Shown here: positions 55,901-62,452 of the stretch, piece by piece
How positions within the stretch are numbered: position 1 is the stretch's first letter
Layout of the letters: the number at the start of each line of letters is the position of its first letter
NCBI RefSeq assembly: GCF_027111275.1
Contig: NZ_CP114286.1
Span: 2,790,001-2,854,000 of the forward strand
Source: Flavobacterium luteolum
GTDB taxonomy: Bacteria > Bacteroidota > Bacteroidia > Flavobacteriales > Flavobacteriaceae
DNA length: 64,000 nucleotides
Direction: 5' to 3'
Notes under the pieces: model-generated
Told to the model about the DNA's origin: nothing
The model's input: the letters and a program-made list of their open reading frames with translations, nothing else
The model's database searches: none
Program-made: the position numbers and the translations under genes

Positions 55901-57789
55901 ATGTTTTTGAGAATGATACTAAAGATGGAAATAAATTAGTGCCATCAGATGTTGATTTGAAAGTAACTCAAGCAGATCCAAAAGGATATTTAACTGTAGA
56001 TACAGACGGAAATGTTGTACTAGCACCTAATGCACCTGCGGGAGAATATGAATTGACATACACAATCTGCGAAAAGTTAAATCCAAATAACTGTGACTCA
56101 AATGTTGTAAAAGTTAGCGTAACTGAACCAAAAATGAATGTAACAGCAAATAGTTATTGTTCAAACAATGTTCCTTATGTTAATTATGCAGTTGCACCAG
56201 AAAATTTCACAGCACATAATTTATTAACTGTTAGATGGATTGATAGCAACAATAATGTTGTGGCAACTCAGACCAATCTGCCATTAAGTGGAAATATTTT
56301 ATGGCCAGGAGCAGAGATTGACAGTAACCAAAATGGAACAGATTGGCCAGGATGGATTTTAAATAACGGAATATGGGCAGAGGGAGCAGACGGATTTGAA
56401 GCTACTAGAAATGGAGTAAAAATCGAATTTTCATTAAATCCAACCGTTACAGTTTCGGTTGCTTATCCGCCAGCTACGCCAGATTGTAATGCACGTCCAA
56501 CATTTAGCATAAAAGCAAATAATGATGAGGCAGGACCAGTAAATGTAAAGAAAGGAGCAAATGCTAACATTAATATTTTTGAAAATGATTTATTAAACGG
56601 AGCAAAATTGAAGGCTTCAGATGTTATTTTATCAGTTCCGGTTGTACATCCAAATATTACGTTGAATGCAGACGGTTCAGTAAACATTGCGACAAATACG
56701 CCAGATGGAGTTTACGAATTGATGTATCAGATTTGTGAAGCTGCAAATGCATCAAATTGCAGTCAGGCAGTAATTAAGATTACAGTTGACAATGTTGTAG
56801 ACCCAGCTCCGCCAACAGAAAATAAAATTACTTTAAACAATGATAATGATGTTAGTGCTGACGGAATTAATGGCTCATTAGAAGTTGTAAATGTTTTAGA
56901 TAATGATTTGATAAACGGACAGCCAATAAATCCTACGGATGTTATAATTAAGCCTGTAACAGATAGTCCATATTTTGAGTGGAATGCTGACGGAACGGTA
57001 AGTGTTAAGCCAAACACACCAGGAGGAAATTATCCGTTGACTTATCAGGTTTGCGAAAAAGCTAATGATACAAATTGTTCTACAGCAGTGTTAAATGTTT
57101 TTGTTGAAGTTCCAGCTATTTCGGTTATCAAAACAGCAGTTTTCAATGACGAAAATAAGAGCGGTTTTGCAAATGCAGGAGAAACAATTACGTACAAGTT
57201 TACTGTAACCAATACTGGAAATGTACCTCTTGTTGGAATCACAATAAACGATCCATTGCCAGGAGTAGTAGTTTCAGGACAAGCAATTAATTTAGGAGTT
57301 AACGAATCTAACGAAACGAATTTTACAGCAGTTTACAAAATCACTCAAGAAGATATTAATCGAGGCAGTGTGAGCAATCAGGCAACTGTAAAAGGAAGCA
57401 GTGCAAGAGGAGTTGTTGTCGAAGATCAGTCAGATGATTCAAGCAATAGCGGAGATAGTCCAACAGTTTTAGACTTAAACGGATGTTCGATTAAAGTAAT
57501 GAATGCTTTCTCTCCAAATGGAGACAGCAAGAATGCAAGATTCTACATTAGAGGAATTGAATGTTATCCAGACAATACAGTTGAAATTTATAACCGTTGG
57601 GGAGTTCTGGTTTTCAGTATAGATCAGTACAACAATAACGATCGAGTTTTTGAAGGATATTCTAACGGACGTTCTACAATCAAACAAACAGATGGTCTTC
57701 CGGTTGGAACGTATTTCTATGTCTTAAAATACAAAGACAGTGCTCAGAAGTCTCACCAAGAATCTGGTTACTTATACCTTAATAAATAA
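46945..57789 (+). CDS. giant multi-repeat cell-surface adhesin, T9SS type B substrate
   Basis: A 3,614-residue secreted protein. It has a signal peptide (residues 1-29, ending EIRAQ), an L-type lectin-like domain (about 30-300), Ig-like and fibronectin III segments (about 510-605), and then three blocks of tandem repeats: seven 80-residue HYR-type repeats (about 1216-1775), four 96-residue modules (1873-2256), and 201-residue double modules (from 2359, three close copies and a diverged fourth). A DUF11-like segment is near 3392. The last 105 residues (NAFSPNGD, IYNRWG, GTYFYVLKY) are the gliding-motility-associated C-terminal domain, the type IX secretion signal of type B. The two genes after it fit its export. 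Likely role: surface adhesion or gliding. The ligand is unknown. Confidence 0.93.
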   Translation: MRNFTFKKFNLFKQLFILVLFFVSSEIRAQFPYSQSFKNSTAPGVLFGGSPKAFLTGGAGSKDGYNDANGSGYLRLTNKEGNQKGIVYSDMYSFPSAYGMTISFEYYTHSGNGADGIAFILFDATASPVAAGAFGGSLGYAQRNSETGFSKGYLGVGIDEFGNFSAANEGKNGGVGFLESNVTLRGAGSELSGYPHLISVQTTSLASNFTIAGGSRTATDNSKSGFRKMEVVLKPRSGGGFFIDVYLTHGSLRELIINNYEYKTVAPSNLKFAISSSTGGSNNFHEIRNLNITVDKSTLLTPIANPDTFTGCIGLSATSGDITANDNGAVNTLGSINKSTVDLDPIEAGIQTTKTISDKGTFTYNSSTGAVTFVPLNNAIVGPVQINYTFNDNYDKTSSTSTITYNTYTAISNNTITAPTESTFCTAPKNPDLITGLAATGGSTSTGSASALTYQWESSTNNIDFYPISKATDQNYDPPSTSTTTYYRRVVSSATCKDLSNVVAIVFGGASAPTPTATTNITCNSFTANWNTVPNATSYGLEISKKSDFSEHLLNYDGRSLTASNSYNVTDLISGETYYFKVWSHNSCGAGATSSNVITVKVGNGSVAGTISSSQTICSGTSPADLTLSGYTGTIQWQSSINNSAFSDITGATGDVLTSAQMGTLTTNTYYRAVVKSGLCTSANTASVLITISSIPRLTSVSQFATTCTGSTVRMNLKGLLPNTTSTIAYTIDGVAQNPVTGVIADTSGDGFFESAVLTTANNGKTLRVTTVTTTSATPSCTAIVNIDTTLNVNAASVGGAIASAQTICSGTSPANLILSGNVGSVLKWQKSTDSGFSSRNDINVASTTLASSDIGNLTTNTYFRAVVQNGVCSAVFSDVILITVNNTLPAALSITGSTICALPGGNGTISSSSSVSGVSYQLYNSSNVAIQSSKTGTGSALSWSGLNAGTGYYVVSSAGTSSTCTATSSTVSITTTPNPVALVLNGSTICVSPGGNGTISSSTSVSGVNYQLYDSSNTAIQSVKAGNGSALEWTDLSAGNGYYVIATNASNCTSKSNIVNITTNPNPTISIGGTLTACLTTTLTATTDAISPTFVWYQGDVAISGQTSSTLVVNSNGDYKVKVRNSSGCESTSATSTVKVSDTEKPIKPVLADIKGECSATVTVPTTTDNCAGTVTGTTADPLTYNGEGTYTINWSFSDGNGNVEIATQKVIIHDTQKPSITCPSAVSVSADADSCAATGVALGTPTVSDNCTGAVTVTNDAPPSFPIGNTTVTWTAKDAAGNTKTCTQIVTVNDTQKPSITCPTAVSVSADADSCAATGVALGTPTVSDNCTGTVTVTNDAPPSFPIGNTTVTWTAKDAAGNTKTCTQIVTVNDTQKPSITCPTAVSVSADADSCAATGVALGTPTVWDNCTGTVTVTNDAPPSFPIGNTTVTWTAKDAAGNTQTCTQIVTVNDTQKPSITCPTAVSVSADANSCAATGVALGTPTVSDNCTGAVTVTNDAPSSFPIGNTTVTWTAKDAAGNTKTCTQIVTVNDTQKPSITCPSAVSVSADADSCAATGVALGTPTVSDNCTGAVTVTNDAPSSFPIGNTTVTWTAKDAAGNTKTCTQIVTVNDTQKPSITCPTAVSVSADADSCAATGVALGTPTVSDNCTGTVTVTNDAPPSFPIGNTTVTWTAKDAAGNTKTCTQIVTVNDTQKPSITCPTAVSVSADADSCTATGVALGTPTVSDNCTGAVTVTNDAPPSFPIGNTTVTWTAKDAAGNTQTCTQIVKVIGAIVANDDSISSSNGVTGGVVIINVFDNDILNCNKVNIEDVDVTVNGTVPSELIFNTVNGAVSVKPNTPTGIYTFDYSICEIANSGNCNTATVKVEIVNDLIAVKDDFGTKSSGSTSAIVGNVKSNDTLDGAFVTSGNTVVTIDSNGPLSVDANGDVTLAANTPSGTYSITYEICEKNANPLNCKTAVAEVKVVNDLIAVKDDFGTKTSGSTSAAIGNVKSNDTLDGAFVTSGNIVVTIDSNGPLSVDANGDVTLAANTASGTYSITYEICEKGANPVNCKTATAEVKVVNDLIAVKDDFGTKSSGSASATIGNVKTNDTLDGAFVTSGNTVVTIDSNGPLSVDANGDVILAANTASGTYSITYEICEKGANPVNCKTATAEVKVVNDLIAVKDDFGTKSSGSASATIGNVKTNDTLDGAFVTSGNTVVTADSSGPLSVDANGDVTLAANTPSGTYSITYEICEKNANPSNCKTAVAEVKVANTIDAVIDTITPINGNIGGTTVSLIENDTLNGDKVVIGSNSGEVTLNIVGTLPSGLTLNANGTITVAPNTPKGNYNVEYIICEVGAVPANCDSVTITVPVTAGNLVANEDVIPSVLGSNAPQTLGKNVFDNDTKNTQPLNPSDVTLKTTAADPKGYLTVDTDGNIVLGANPPAGDYELTYEICEKLNPDNCSSNTVKVTVGTPVIDAVEDLIASINGNIGVTTIALTANDKLNGSPIVVGTAAGEVKFEIVGTLPAGLTLNSDHTITVAPNTPKGNYKVEYKICENTNTTNCDSVIITVPVTAGNLVANEDLIPSVLGSNAPQTLGKNVFDNDTKNTQPLNPSDVTLKTTATDPKGYLTVDADGNIVLGANPPAGDYELTYEICEKLNPDNCSSNTVKVTVGTPVIDAVEDVIASINGNIGGTTIALTANDKLNVSPIVVGTAAGEVKFEIIGTLPAGLTLNSDYTITVAPNTPKGNYKVEYKICENTNPTNCDSVTITVPVTAGNLVANEDVIPSVLGSNAPQTLGKNVFDNDTKNSQPLDPSDVTLKTTAADPKGYLTVDTDGNIVLGANPPAGDYELTYEICEKLNPDNCSSNTVKVTVGTPVIDAVEDVIASINGNIGGTTIALTANDKLNGSPIVVGTGAGEVKFEIIGTLPTGLTLNSDYTITVLPNTPAADYNVEYKICENTNPTNCDSVTIIVPVTAGNLVANEDLVPSAVGVNIPQTVINVFENDTKDGNKLVPSDVDLKVTQADPKGYLTVDTDGNVVLAPNAPAGEYELTYTICEKLNPNNCDSNVVKVSVTEPKMNVTANSYCSNNVPYVNYAVAPENFTAHNLLTVRWIDSNNNVVATQTNLPLSGNILWPGAEIDSNQNGTDWPGWILNNGIWAEGADGFEATRNGVKIEFSLNPTVTVSVAYPPATPDCNARPTFSIKANNDEAGPVNVKKGANANINIFENDLLNGAKLKASDVILSVPVVHPNITLNADGSVNIATNTPDGVYELMYQICEAANASNCSQAVIKITVDNVVDPAPPTENKITLNNDNDVSADGINGSLEVVNVLDNDLINGQPINPTDVIIKPVTDSPYFEWNADGTVSVKPNTPGGNYPLTYQVCEKANDTNCSTAVLNVFVEVPAISVIKTAVFNDENKSGFANAGETITYKFTVTNTGNVPLVGITINDPLPGVVVSGQAINLGVNESNETNFTAVYKITQEDINRGSVSNQATVKGSSARGVVVEDQSDDSSNSGDSPTVLDLNGCSIKVMNAFSPNGDSKNARFYIRGIECYPDNTVEIYNRWGVLVFSIDQYNNNDRVFEGYSNGRSTIKQTDGLPVGTYFYVLKYKDSAQKSHQESGYLYLNK
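50590..52269 (+). repeat. seven tandem 240-bp repeats (HYR-type) in the adhesin gene
   Basis: Units start at 50590 and recur every 240 bases with only a few differences each. Each encodes 80 residues with four Cys (ITC, DSC, DNC, KTC or QTC), typical of the HYR/Ig-like fold. A diverged HYR-like domain precedes the block. Unit 3 has WDNC where the others have SDNC. Sites of variation are shared between non-adjacent units. Confidence 0.95.
52561..53712 (+). repeat. four tandem 288-bp repeats in the adhesin gene
   Basis: Units begin at 52561, 52849, 53137 and 53425, each encoding a 96-residue module that opens NDLIAVKDDFGTK and ends in an EICEK...NC pair with eight residues between the cysteines. 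Units are nearly identical. Confidence 0.93.
54019..56120 (+). repeat. tandem 603-bp double-module repeats in the adhesin gene
   Basis: Units begin at 54019, 54622 and 55225 with an exact 603-base period. A fourth, diverged half-unit starts at 55828. Each encodes two modules: one opening AGNLVANED, the other opening PVIDAVED. Both end in a CxxxxxxxC pair. Confidence 0.92.
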
Positions 57790-57797
57790 AATGGAAT

Positions 57798-57821
57798 ACG
57801 GCTTAGTTAACCCTAAGCCGT
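57798..57821 (+). other. intergenic hairpin between the adhesin and porP-like genes
   Basis: ACGGCTTAG and its complement (9 bp) around a six-base loop, nine bases after the adhesin stop. No T-run follows. It may stabilise the upstream mRNA or shift expression in favour of one gene. Confidence 0.6.
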
Positions 57822-57836
57822 TCTAAAGCTTAATAA

Positions 57837-58748
57837 ATGAAAAAATTAATTTTAGTTTTTATGTTTTTTTCGATTGTGTCTAATGCGCAGCAAGATGCAC
57901 AGTACACGCAATATATGTACAACACAATCGAAGTCAATCCAGCGTATGCAGGTTCAAGAGGAGCATTAAGCGTTTTTGGTTTATATCGTACACAATGGGT
58001 TGGATTAGATGGAGCACCCGAAACAAGCACGTTCTCGGTTAATACGCCTTTAAGAAATAGTGATTTAGGACTTGGAGTTTCTTTGGTGAATGATAAAATC
58101 GGGCCAACTGTAGAAAATACATTATCGGCAGATTTGTCTTATACTATTCCGACTTCAGAATCATGGAATTTATCTTTTGGTATAAAAGGTACTGCCAATC
58201 TTTTTAATATCGACATTAATAAGTTGAGTTATGAAGATCAGGACGATCCACAGTTTCAGAATCTTAAAAATAAGTTTTCGCCAAACGTTGGAGCAGGAAT
58301 TTATTATCATTCAGACAGAGCTTACATCGGATTATCTGTTCCTAATTTTATAGAAACAAATCGTTATGATGCAGACGATGTGGCTATTTTCAAAGATAAA
58401 ATCAATTATTATTTAATAGCAGGTTATGTATTTAATCTAGATCGTTTAGAATACATAAAATTCAAACCAGCATTAATGGCTAAAATGGTCGAAGGAGCAC
58501 CATTACAAGTTGATGTCTCAGGAAATTTTATGTTTAATGACAAATTTGTTTTAGGGCTTGCTTATCGTTGGAGTGCATCTGTTAGTGCAATGGCAGGATT
58601 TCAAGTGACAAAAGGAATGTACATCGGTTATGGTTATGATCATGAAACTACACAATTAAGAAAATACAATTCTGGATCTCATGAGATTTTCTTAAGATTC
58701 GAATTCTTTAATAATTATAATAAAATGATATCCCCAAGATTCTTTTAA
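57837..58748 (+). CDS. PorP/SprF family type IX secretion outer-membrane protein
   Basis: A 303-residue outer-membrane beta-barrel of the PorP/SprF family, with signal peptide MKKLILVFMFFSIVSNAQ and the family opening QDAQYTQYMYNT followed by NPAYAGSRG. It ends in an aromatic residue (FF) as barrel proteins do. In F. johnsoniae, SprF is needed for secretion and surface attachment of the adjacent adhesin SprB. By analogy this protein should serve the giant adhesin immediately upstream. It lies 47 bases after that gene and 8 bases before the OmpA-like gene, so the three form an operon. Confidence 0.92.
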   Translation: MKKLILVFMFFSIVSNAQQDAQYTQYMYNTIEVNPAYAGSRGALSVFGLYRTQWVGLDGAPETSTFSVNTPLRNSDLGLGVSLVNDKIGPTVENTLSADLSYTIPTSESWNLSFGIKGTANLFNIDINKLSYEDQDDPQFQNLKNKFSPNVGAGIYYHSDRAYIGLSVPNFIETNRYDADDVAIFKDKINYYLIAGYVFNLDRLEYIKFKPALMAKMVEGAPLQVDVSGNFMFNDKFVLGLAYRWSASVSAMAGFQVTKGMYIGYGYDHETTQLRKYNSGSHEIFLRFEFFNNYNKMISPRFF

Positions 58749-58756
58749 TACAACCT

Positions 58757-60769
58757 ATGAAAGCTATAAAATTAATTTTGATCTTTTTACTGTCTAGTTT
58801 TATTTCAAATGTGAATGCGCAAAACCCATTCACAAGCATGAACGTAAAATATGCAGATAAAAAATACGAAGAGTACGCTTACGCAGATGCAATAAAAGTT
58901 TACGAGACTTTGGTAAATGATCAGACTACCGACCAAGGAATAATTCAGCGTTTAGCAAATTCATATTATTTTAATGGAGAATTAAAAAGCGCATTAAAAT
59001 GGTACGAGCAATTATTTGTAATAAACGAAAATCAAGAAGCTGAGTATTTATATCGATATGCGCAATCTTTAAAATCAGCGGGAGATTATCGCAAGTCTGA
59101 TGAGATTTTACAGAAATTCAATCAAAAGGCAACGGCAGAAAAAAGAGCAGATTTAATCAGAAGTGAGAAAAATTATTTAGAAGAAATAAAAGAAAACTCA
59201 GGCCGATTTCAAATAGGTGATGCTGGAGTTAACTCAAGATATTCAGATTACGGAAGCGTTGTTTACAACAACAAAATTGTTTTTACTTCTGCACGCGATA
59301 CGGGCGGAGTTGTTAAGGCCAATTTTCAATGGACAAACAGATCGTTTTCTAGACTTTACGCAGCCGATTTAATGCCAGATGGAAGTGTTGGAAAGCCAGA
59401 ACTTTTAGTAAAAAGAAAAAAAGACAATTTTAATGAGTCAAGTCCGATTTTTACAAAAGACGGAAGAACCATGTATTTTACCCGAAATAATTTTACTGAT
59501 GGTAAAAGAAGAAGTAACGACAAAAACGTAACACTTTTAAAACTATACAAAGCTGAGCTTATCGATAACACATGGCAAAATGTAAAAGAACTTCCGTTCA
59601 ACAGCGACCAATATAGTACGGCGCATCCAGCTTTAAGTGTAGACGAAAAAACATTGTACTTTGCATCAGATATGCCAGGAACGTTAGGTCAGTCAGATAT
59701 TTTTAAAGTTGCAATTAATGAAGATGGAACTTTTGGGACACCAGAAAATTTAGGATCAGCAATTAATACAGAAGCAAGAGAAACGTTTCCGTTCATTTCT
59801 GGAGATAACGAATTGTATTTTGCAACTGATGGCCGTCCAGGTCTTGGCGGATTAGATATTTTTGCTTCTAAAATAAAAACCAATGGAACTTTTGATGAAG
59901 TTTTAAATGTTGGCGAACCAGTAAATAGTAAGCAAGATGATTTTGCTTTTAGTATTGACAGCAAAACCAGAAGTGGTTACTTTTCTTCAAACAGAGAAAG
60001 CGGACTTGGTTTGGATGATATTTACAGATTTACAGAAACAAGAAGATTAATCTGCGAGCAAAATTTATCGGGAACAGTTACAGATGCAGAAACAAATGAG
60101 ATATTAGCCAATACTTCTTTGACTTTGTTTAACGAGAAATTTGATCCAGTTGGAACAATTACTACAGACGAGAAAGGAAACTACATTTTTCCTGATTTAA
60201 GATGTGGAAAAAAATACACGATTAGAACTGCTAAAAACGATTACAATGCCAAAGAAGTTGCAGTAACAATTCTAAGAGAAAAAGGAGAAACGACTCAAAT
60301 GATTGCATTAAACAAAGTTTTTAAACCTCTTGTTGCAAAAACTGTAGCCATTAAAAAAACGACAATCAGTCCAGTAAAAGTGGGTTCTATAAAAGTAGGA
60401 GTAGATATTGCAAAACTGTTAAATCTGCCTATGAATTTCTTTGATTTAGGTAAAGCAACAATCAAGAAAACATCAGAACCGCAATTAATGAAAGTGGTTA
60501 ATCTTTTAAATGAATATCCAACAATGAAATTAGATATTCGTTCACATACCGATAGCCGTTCTTCTTCAGAAAGCAATCAGATTCTTTCAGAAAAAAGAGC
60601 ACAATCAACCAAAAACTGGTTAGTTCAAAAAGGAATCAACGAAGATCGATTAAGCGCAAAAGGTTATGGAGAAACGCAACTAGTAAACAAATGTGCTGAC
60701 GGAGTAAAATGTACAGAAAAACAGCACATGCAAAATAGACGAAGCGAGTTTATTATTGTTGCGATGTAA
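58757..60769 (+). CDS. OmpA-family protein with TPR and beta-propeller domains (PorE-like)
   Basis: A 670-residue envelope protein. Signal peptide at 1-22, TPR-like helical repeats (about 25-140), a PD40/WD40-like propeller with repeated FTSARD and LYFASD motifs (about 165-425), a carboxypeptidase-regulatory-like beta-sandwich (about 435-510), and a C-terminal OmpA domain (555-670, with DIRSHTDSRSSSESNQILS and the YGETQLVNKC tail) that binds peptidoglycan. This domain order matches PorE and related T9SS-associated proteins that link the secretion and gliding machinery to the cell wall. It is the last gene of the adhesin operon. Confidence 0.92.
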   Translation: MKAIKLILIFLLSSFISNVNAQNPFTSMNVKYADKKYEEYAYADAIKVYETLVNDQTTDQGIIQRLANSYYFNGELKSALKWYEQLFVINENQEAEYLYRYAQSLKSAGDYRKSDEILQKFNQKATAEKRADLIRSEKNYLEEIKENSGRFQIGDAGVNSRYSDYGSVVYNNKIVFTSARDTGGVVKANFQWTNRSFSRLYAADLMPDGSVGKPELLVKRKKDNFNESSPIFTKDGRTMYFTRNNFTDGKRRSNDKNVTLLKLYKAELIDNTWQNVKELPFNSDQYSTAHPALSVDEKTLYFASDMPGTLGQSDIFKVAINEDGTFGTPENLGSAINTEARETFPFISGDNELYFATDGRPGLGGLDIFASKIKTNGTFDEVLNVGEPVNSKQDDFAFSIDSKTRSGYFSSNRESGLGLDDIYRFTETRRLICEQNLSGTVTDAETNEILANTSLTLFNEKFDPVGTITTDEKGNYIFPDLRCGKKYTIRTAKNDYNAKEVAVTILREKGETTQMIALNKVFKPLVAKTVAIKKTTISPVKVGSIKVGVDIAKLLNLPMNFFDLGKATIKKTSEPQLMKVVNLLNEYPTMKLDIRSHTDSRSSSESNQILSEKRAQSTKNWLVQKGINEDRLSAKGYGETQLVNKCADGVKCTEKQHMQNRRSEFIIVAM

Positions 60770-60791
60770 AAATCATTTCTTTATAAATTAC

Positions 60792-60829
60792 AAAAACCCC
60801 TTTTCTAAAATTGTAGAAAAGGGGTTTTT
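60792..60829. terminator. bidirectional terminator after the T9SS operon
   Basis: A 16-bp perfect stem (AAAAACCCCTTTTCTA and complement) with a six-base loop and T-runs on both strands, between convergent genes. Confidence 0.96.
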
Positions 60830-60831
60830 GT

Positions 60832-61164
60832 TTATTCTGTAATTATATTAGAATTTCTATTAAGTAAATAGTCAATTTCACTTAAAAAATCAAATTCATC
60901 TTGAGGTATTAATTGAAGAACAGTTTCCAGAATTAAACCTATATTGATAGATTGACTTTTGTCAGTTTCAGAAATTTTATGGGCATCTTGTTCCAAAGCC
61001 AAAATACATAATTTCAGCATATCAGTAATGACACAACCAAGTTCTAAATAATTTTGAAACTTAATCTCAGCAACATTGGTTTCGTTATTTGCAGGTTTTA
61101 AAGTATGAAAATATAAAGAGGCTAATTTTCTAAGATCTAAATTTTTGATTTCGTTTGATTCCAT
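60832..61164 (-). CDS. small protein of unknown function
   Basis: A 110-residue, mostly helical, acidic protein with no signal peptide, membrane segment or motif that can be recognised. It has its own terminator and is read against the T9SS operon. An 18-bp palindrome lies 85 bases upstream of the start. The coding pattern is even and the start is clean, so it is probably a real gene. No function is assigned. Confidence 0.6.
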   Translation of the reverse strand: MESNEIKNLDLRKLASLYFHTLKPANNETNVAEIKFQNYLELGCVITDMLKLCILALEQDAHKISETDKSQSINIGLILETVLQLIPQDEFDFLSEIDYLLNRNSNIITE

Positions 61165-61248
61165 ATAATGAGGTGTTTATTTGAAAAAATATATGTTTTA
61201 TTATTCTAAATTATTTCATGCAAGATGCTTTTTCTTTTTATTATTTCT

Positions 61249-61266
61249 AACATACGATCGTATGTT
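61249..61266. promoter_or_regulatory. perfect 18-bp palindrome, possible operator
   Basis: AACATACGATCGTATGTT reads the same on both strands with no spacer. Its form is like operators of dimeric repressors such as TetR-type proteins. It lies 85 bases upstream of the minus-strand small gene. No regulator gene is nearby. Confidence 0.5.
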
Positions 61267-61330
61267 GTTTAAAATAAATCTTACAAATAGAATTGAAGGC
61301 AAATCTATTAAAATGAAAAAAAAGATAAAA

Positions 61331-61344
61331 CGACATATATGTCG
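61331..61344. promoter_or_regulatory. perfect 14-bp palindrome
   Basis: CGACATATATGTCG, 65 bases after the first palindrome. It may be a second protein-binding site or part of the repeat-rich stretch that follows. Confidence 0.3.
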
Positions 61345-61400
61345 GTTAATATCTTTCTGAAATTTTACAATCTCTACGGGGTAATGTGGGTTTATATTTC

Positions 61401-61674
61401 GCTCCTCTGGAGCTCTTTTCTTTTGGTATAATTTTTCAGCTATAAATATTATGCTCCACTGGAGCATTACTTTAATTATCATAAAAAAGAAAACTCCTTT
61501 AGGAGTTGTTGGTTGGTAGTCCCAGCGGGACGAAATATTTATAGAATATTATTAAATCCATCTAAGAGCCCCAGCGGGGTGACATATTTTTTTTACCGTA
61601 ATCGGCTATAAACATTATGTTTCGCTGGAGCATCGTTAATGGTCAAAAAAATGAAAAAACCCCGCTAGGAGTTT
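61401..61674. repeat. cluster of short G+C-rich hairpins
   Basis: Within 275 bases there are seven small inverted repeats with a three-base loop or so, each of type NNNCC-N3-GGNNN: at 61401 (GCTCC/GGAGC), 61451 (ATGCTCC/GGAGCAT), 61492 (AACTCCT/AGGAGTT), 61519 (GTCCC/GGGAC), 61568 (GCCCC/GGGGT), about 61617 (ATGTTTC/GGAGCAT with wobbles) and about 61658 (AACCCC/AGGAGTT, imperfect). Several are followed by an ATATTTATA-like tract. They probably are degraded copies of a dispersed element. With the two palindromes they fill the 700-base gap; no gene was found in it. Confidence 0.7.
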
Positions 61675-61872
61675 CTGGTCGGGAAACGTTAAAAAATCTA
61701 AATTTCTTCAAAAAACAATTCTAAACAAATTCATTCTTTACACTATAAATTTGAAAATCTTAATTTTTGTGTATTATATTTAAAATGAATTAGTTATGAT
61801 TTTAAAAAATCGATTTCGCTGCAAATTGTGTTGGTTTTTATTATAACTTTATAAAATCAAAAATTTTTCATT

Positions 61873-62298
61873 ATGACTGTAGATCAAATACTTAAAGCAA
61901 AAGGAAGAAATGTTTATTCGATTTTCTCCAATTTAACGGTTTATGATGCGTTAAAAGTGATGGGAGAAAAAAACATTGGAGCAATTTTAGTTATGGACGA
62001 TAATATTCTAAAAGGAATATTGTCTGAAAGAGATTATGCTAGGAAAATTGTACTGAAAGATAAATCTTCTAAAGAAACTTTTGTTCATGAGATTATGGAA
62101 AGTCATGTTTTTACAGTAAAACTTTCAGATAATCTTGAAGATTGTATGGAACTTATGAGCGAAAAAAGAATAAGACACCTGCCTGTTTTAGAAGATGGAA
62201 CAGTGGTTGGAGTAATTTCAATCAGCGATGTAGTGAAGGCAATTATAGAAATTCAGAAAGATACAATCAACCATTTGAATTCTTATATTTCTCAATAA
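61873..62298 (+). CDS. tandem CBS domain protein
   Basis: A 141-residue cytoplasmic protein made of two CBS domains (about 10-65 and 78-138), with the motifs GAILVMDD, GILSERDYARKIV, IRHLPVLEDG and VGVISISDVVKAI. Such stand-alone pairs bind adenine nucleotides and sense energy state, modulating other enzymes; the partner is unknown. It is a single gene with its own terminator. Confidence 0.92.
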   Translation: MTVDQILKAKGRNVYSIFSNLTVYDALKVMGEKNIGAILVMDDNILKGILSERDYARKIVLKDKSSKETFVHEIMESHVFTVKLSDNLEDCMELMSEKRIRHLPVLEDGTVVGVISISDVVKAIIEIQKDTINHLNSYISQ

Positions 62299-62329
62299 AG
62301 CACACCTAAAAACGATAAAAATTCAAACG

Positions 62330-62353
62330 AGTCCAATTTCTATTGGACTTTTT
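62330..62353 (+). terminator. terminator of the CBS gene
   Basis: Stem AGTCCAAT/ATTGGACT with a TTCT loop and five Ts. Confidence 0.9.
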
Positions 62354-62419
62354 CTATTTATTCGAATAAATTTTAGGAAAAGAAAACGCTAAAAAGACGC
62401 CATTTTAAAACAAGACTTA

Positions 62420-62427
62420 TATCTTTG
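62420..62427 (+). promoter_or_regulatory. -7 element of the malic enzyme gene
   Basis: TATCTTTG matches TAnnTTTG, with an expected leader of about 20 bases to the ATG at 62453. No TTTG is found 19 bases upstream. Confidence 0.5.
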
Positions 62428-62452
62428 TAAGCTAGAATAAAAGCTAAAAACA

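Noticed and set aside
46945..57789. Horizontal acquisition of the adhesin locus
   Set aside because: Repeats are richer in G+C than the surroundings, but the flanking parts have ordinary composition and there are no integrase, tRNA or direct-repeat borders.
61216..61482. 88-codon minus-strand frame in the gap
   Set aside because: It runs through both palindromes and the mini-hairpins, has low-complexity ends and no protein-like features.
61401..61674. Possible CRISPR array
   Set aside because: The hairpins differ in sequence and spacing and no cas gene is present.
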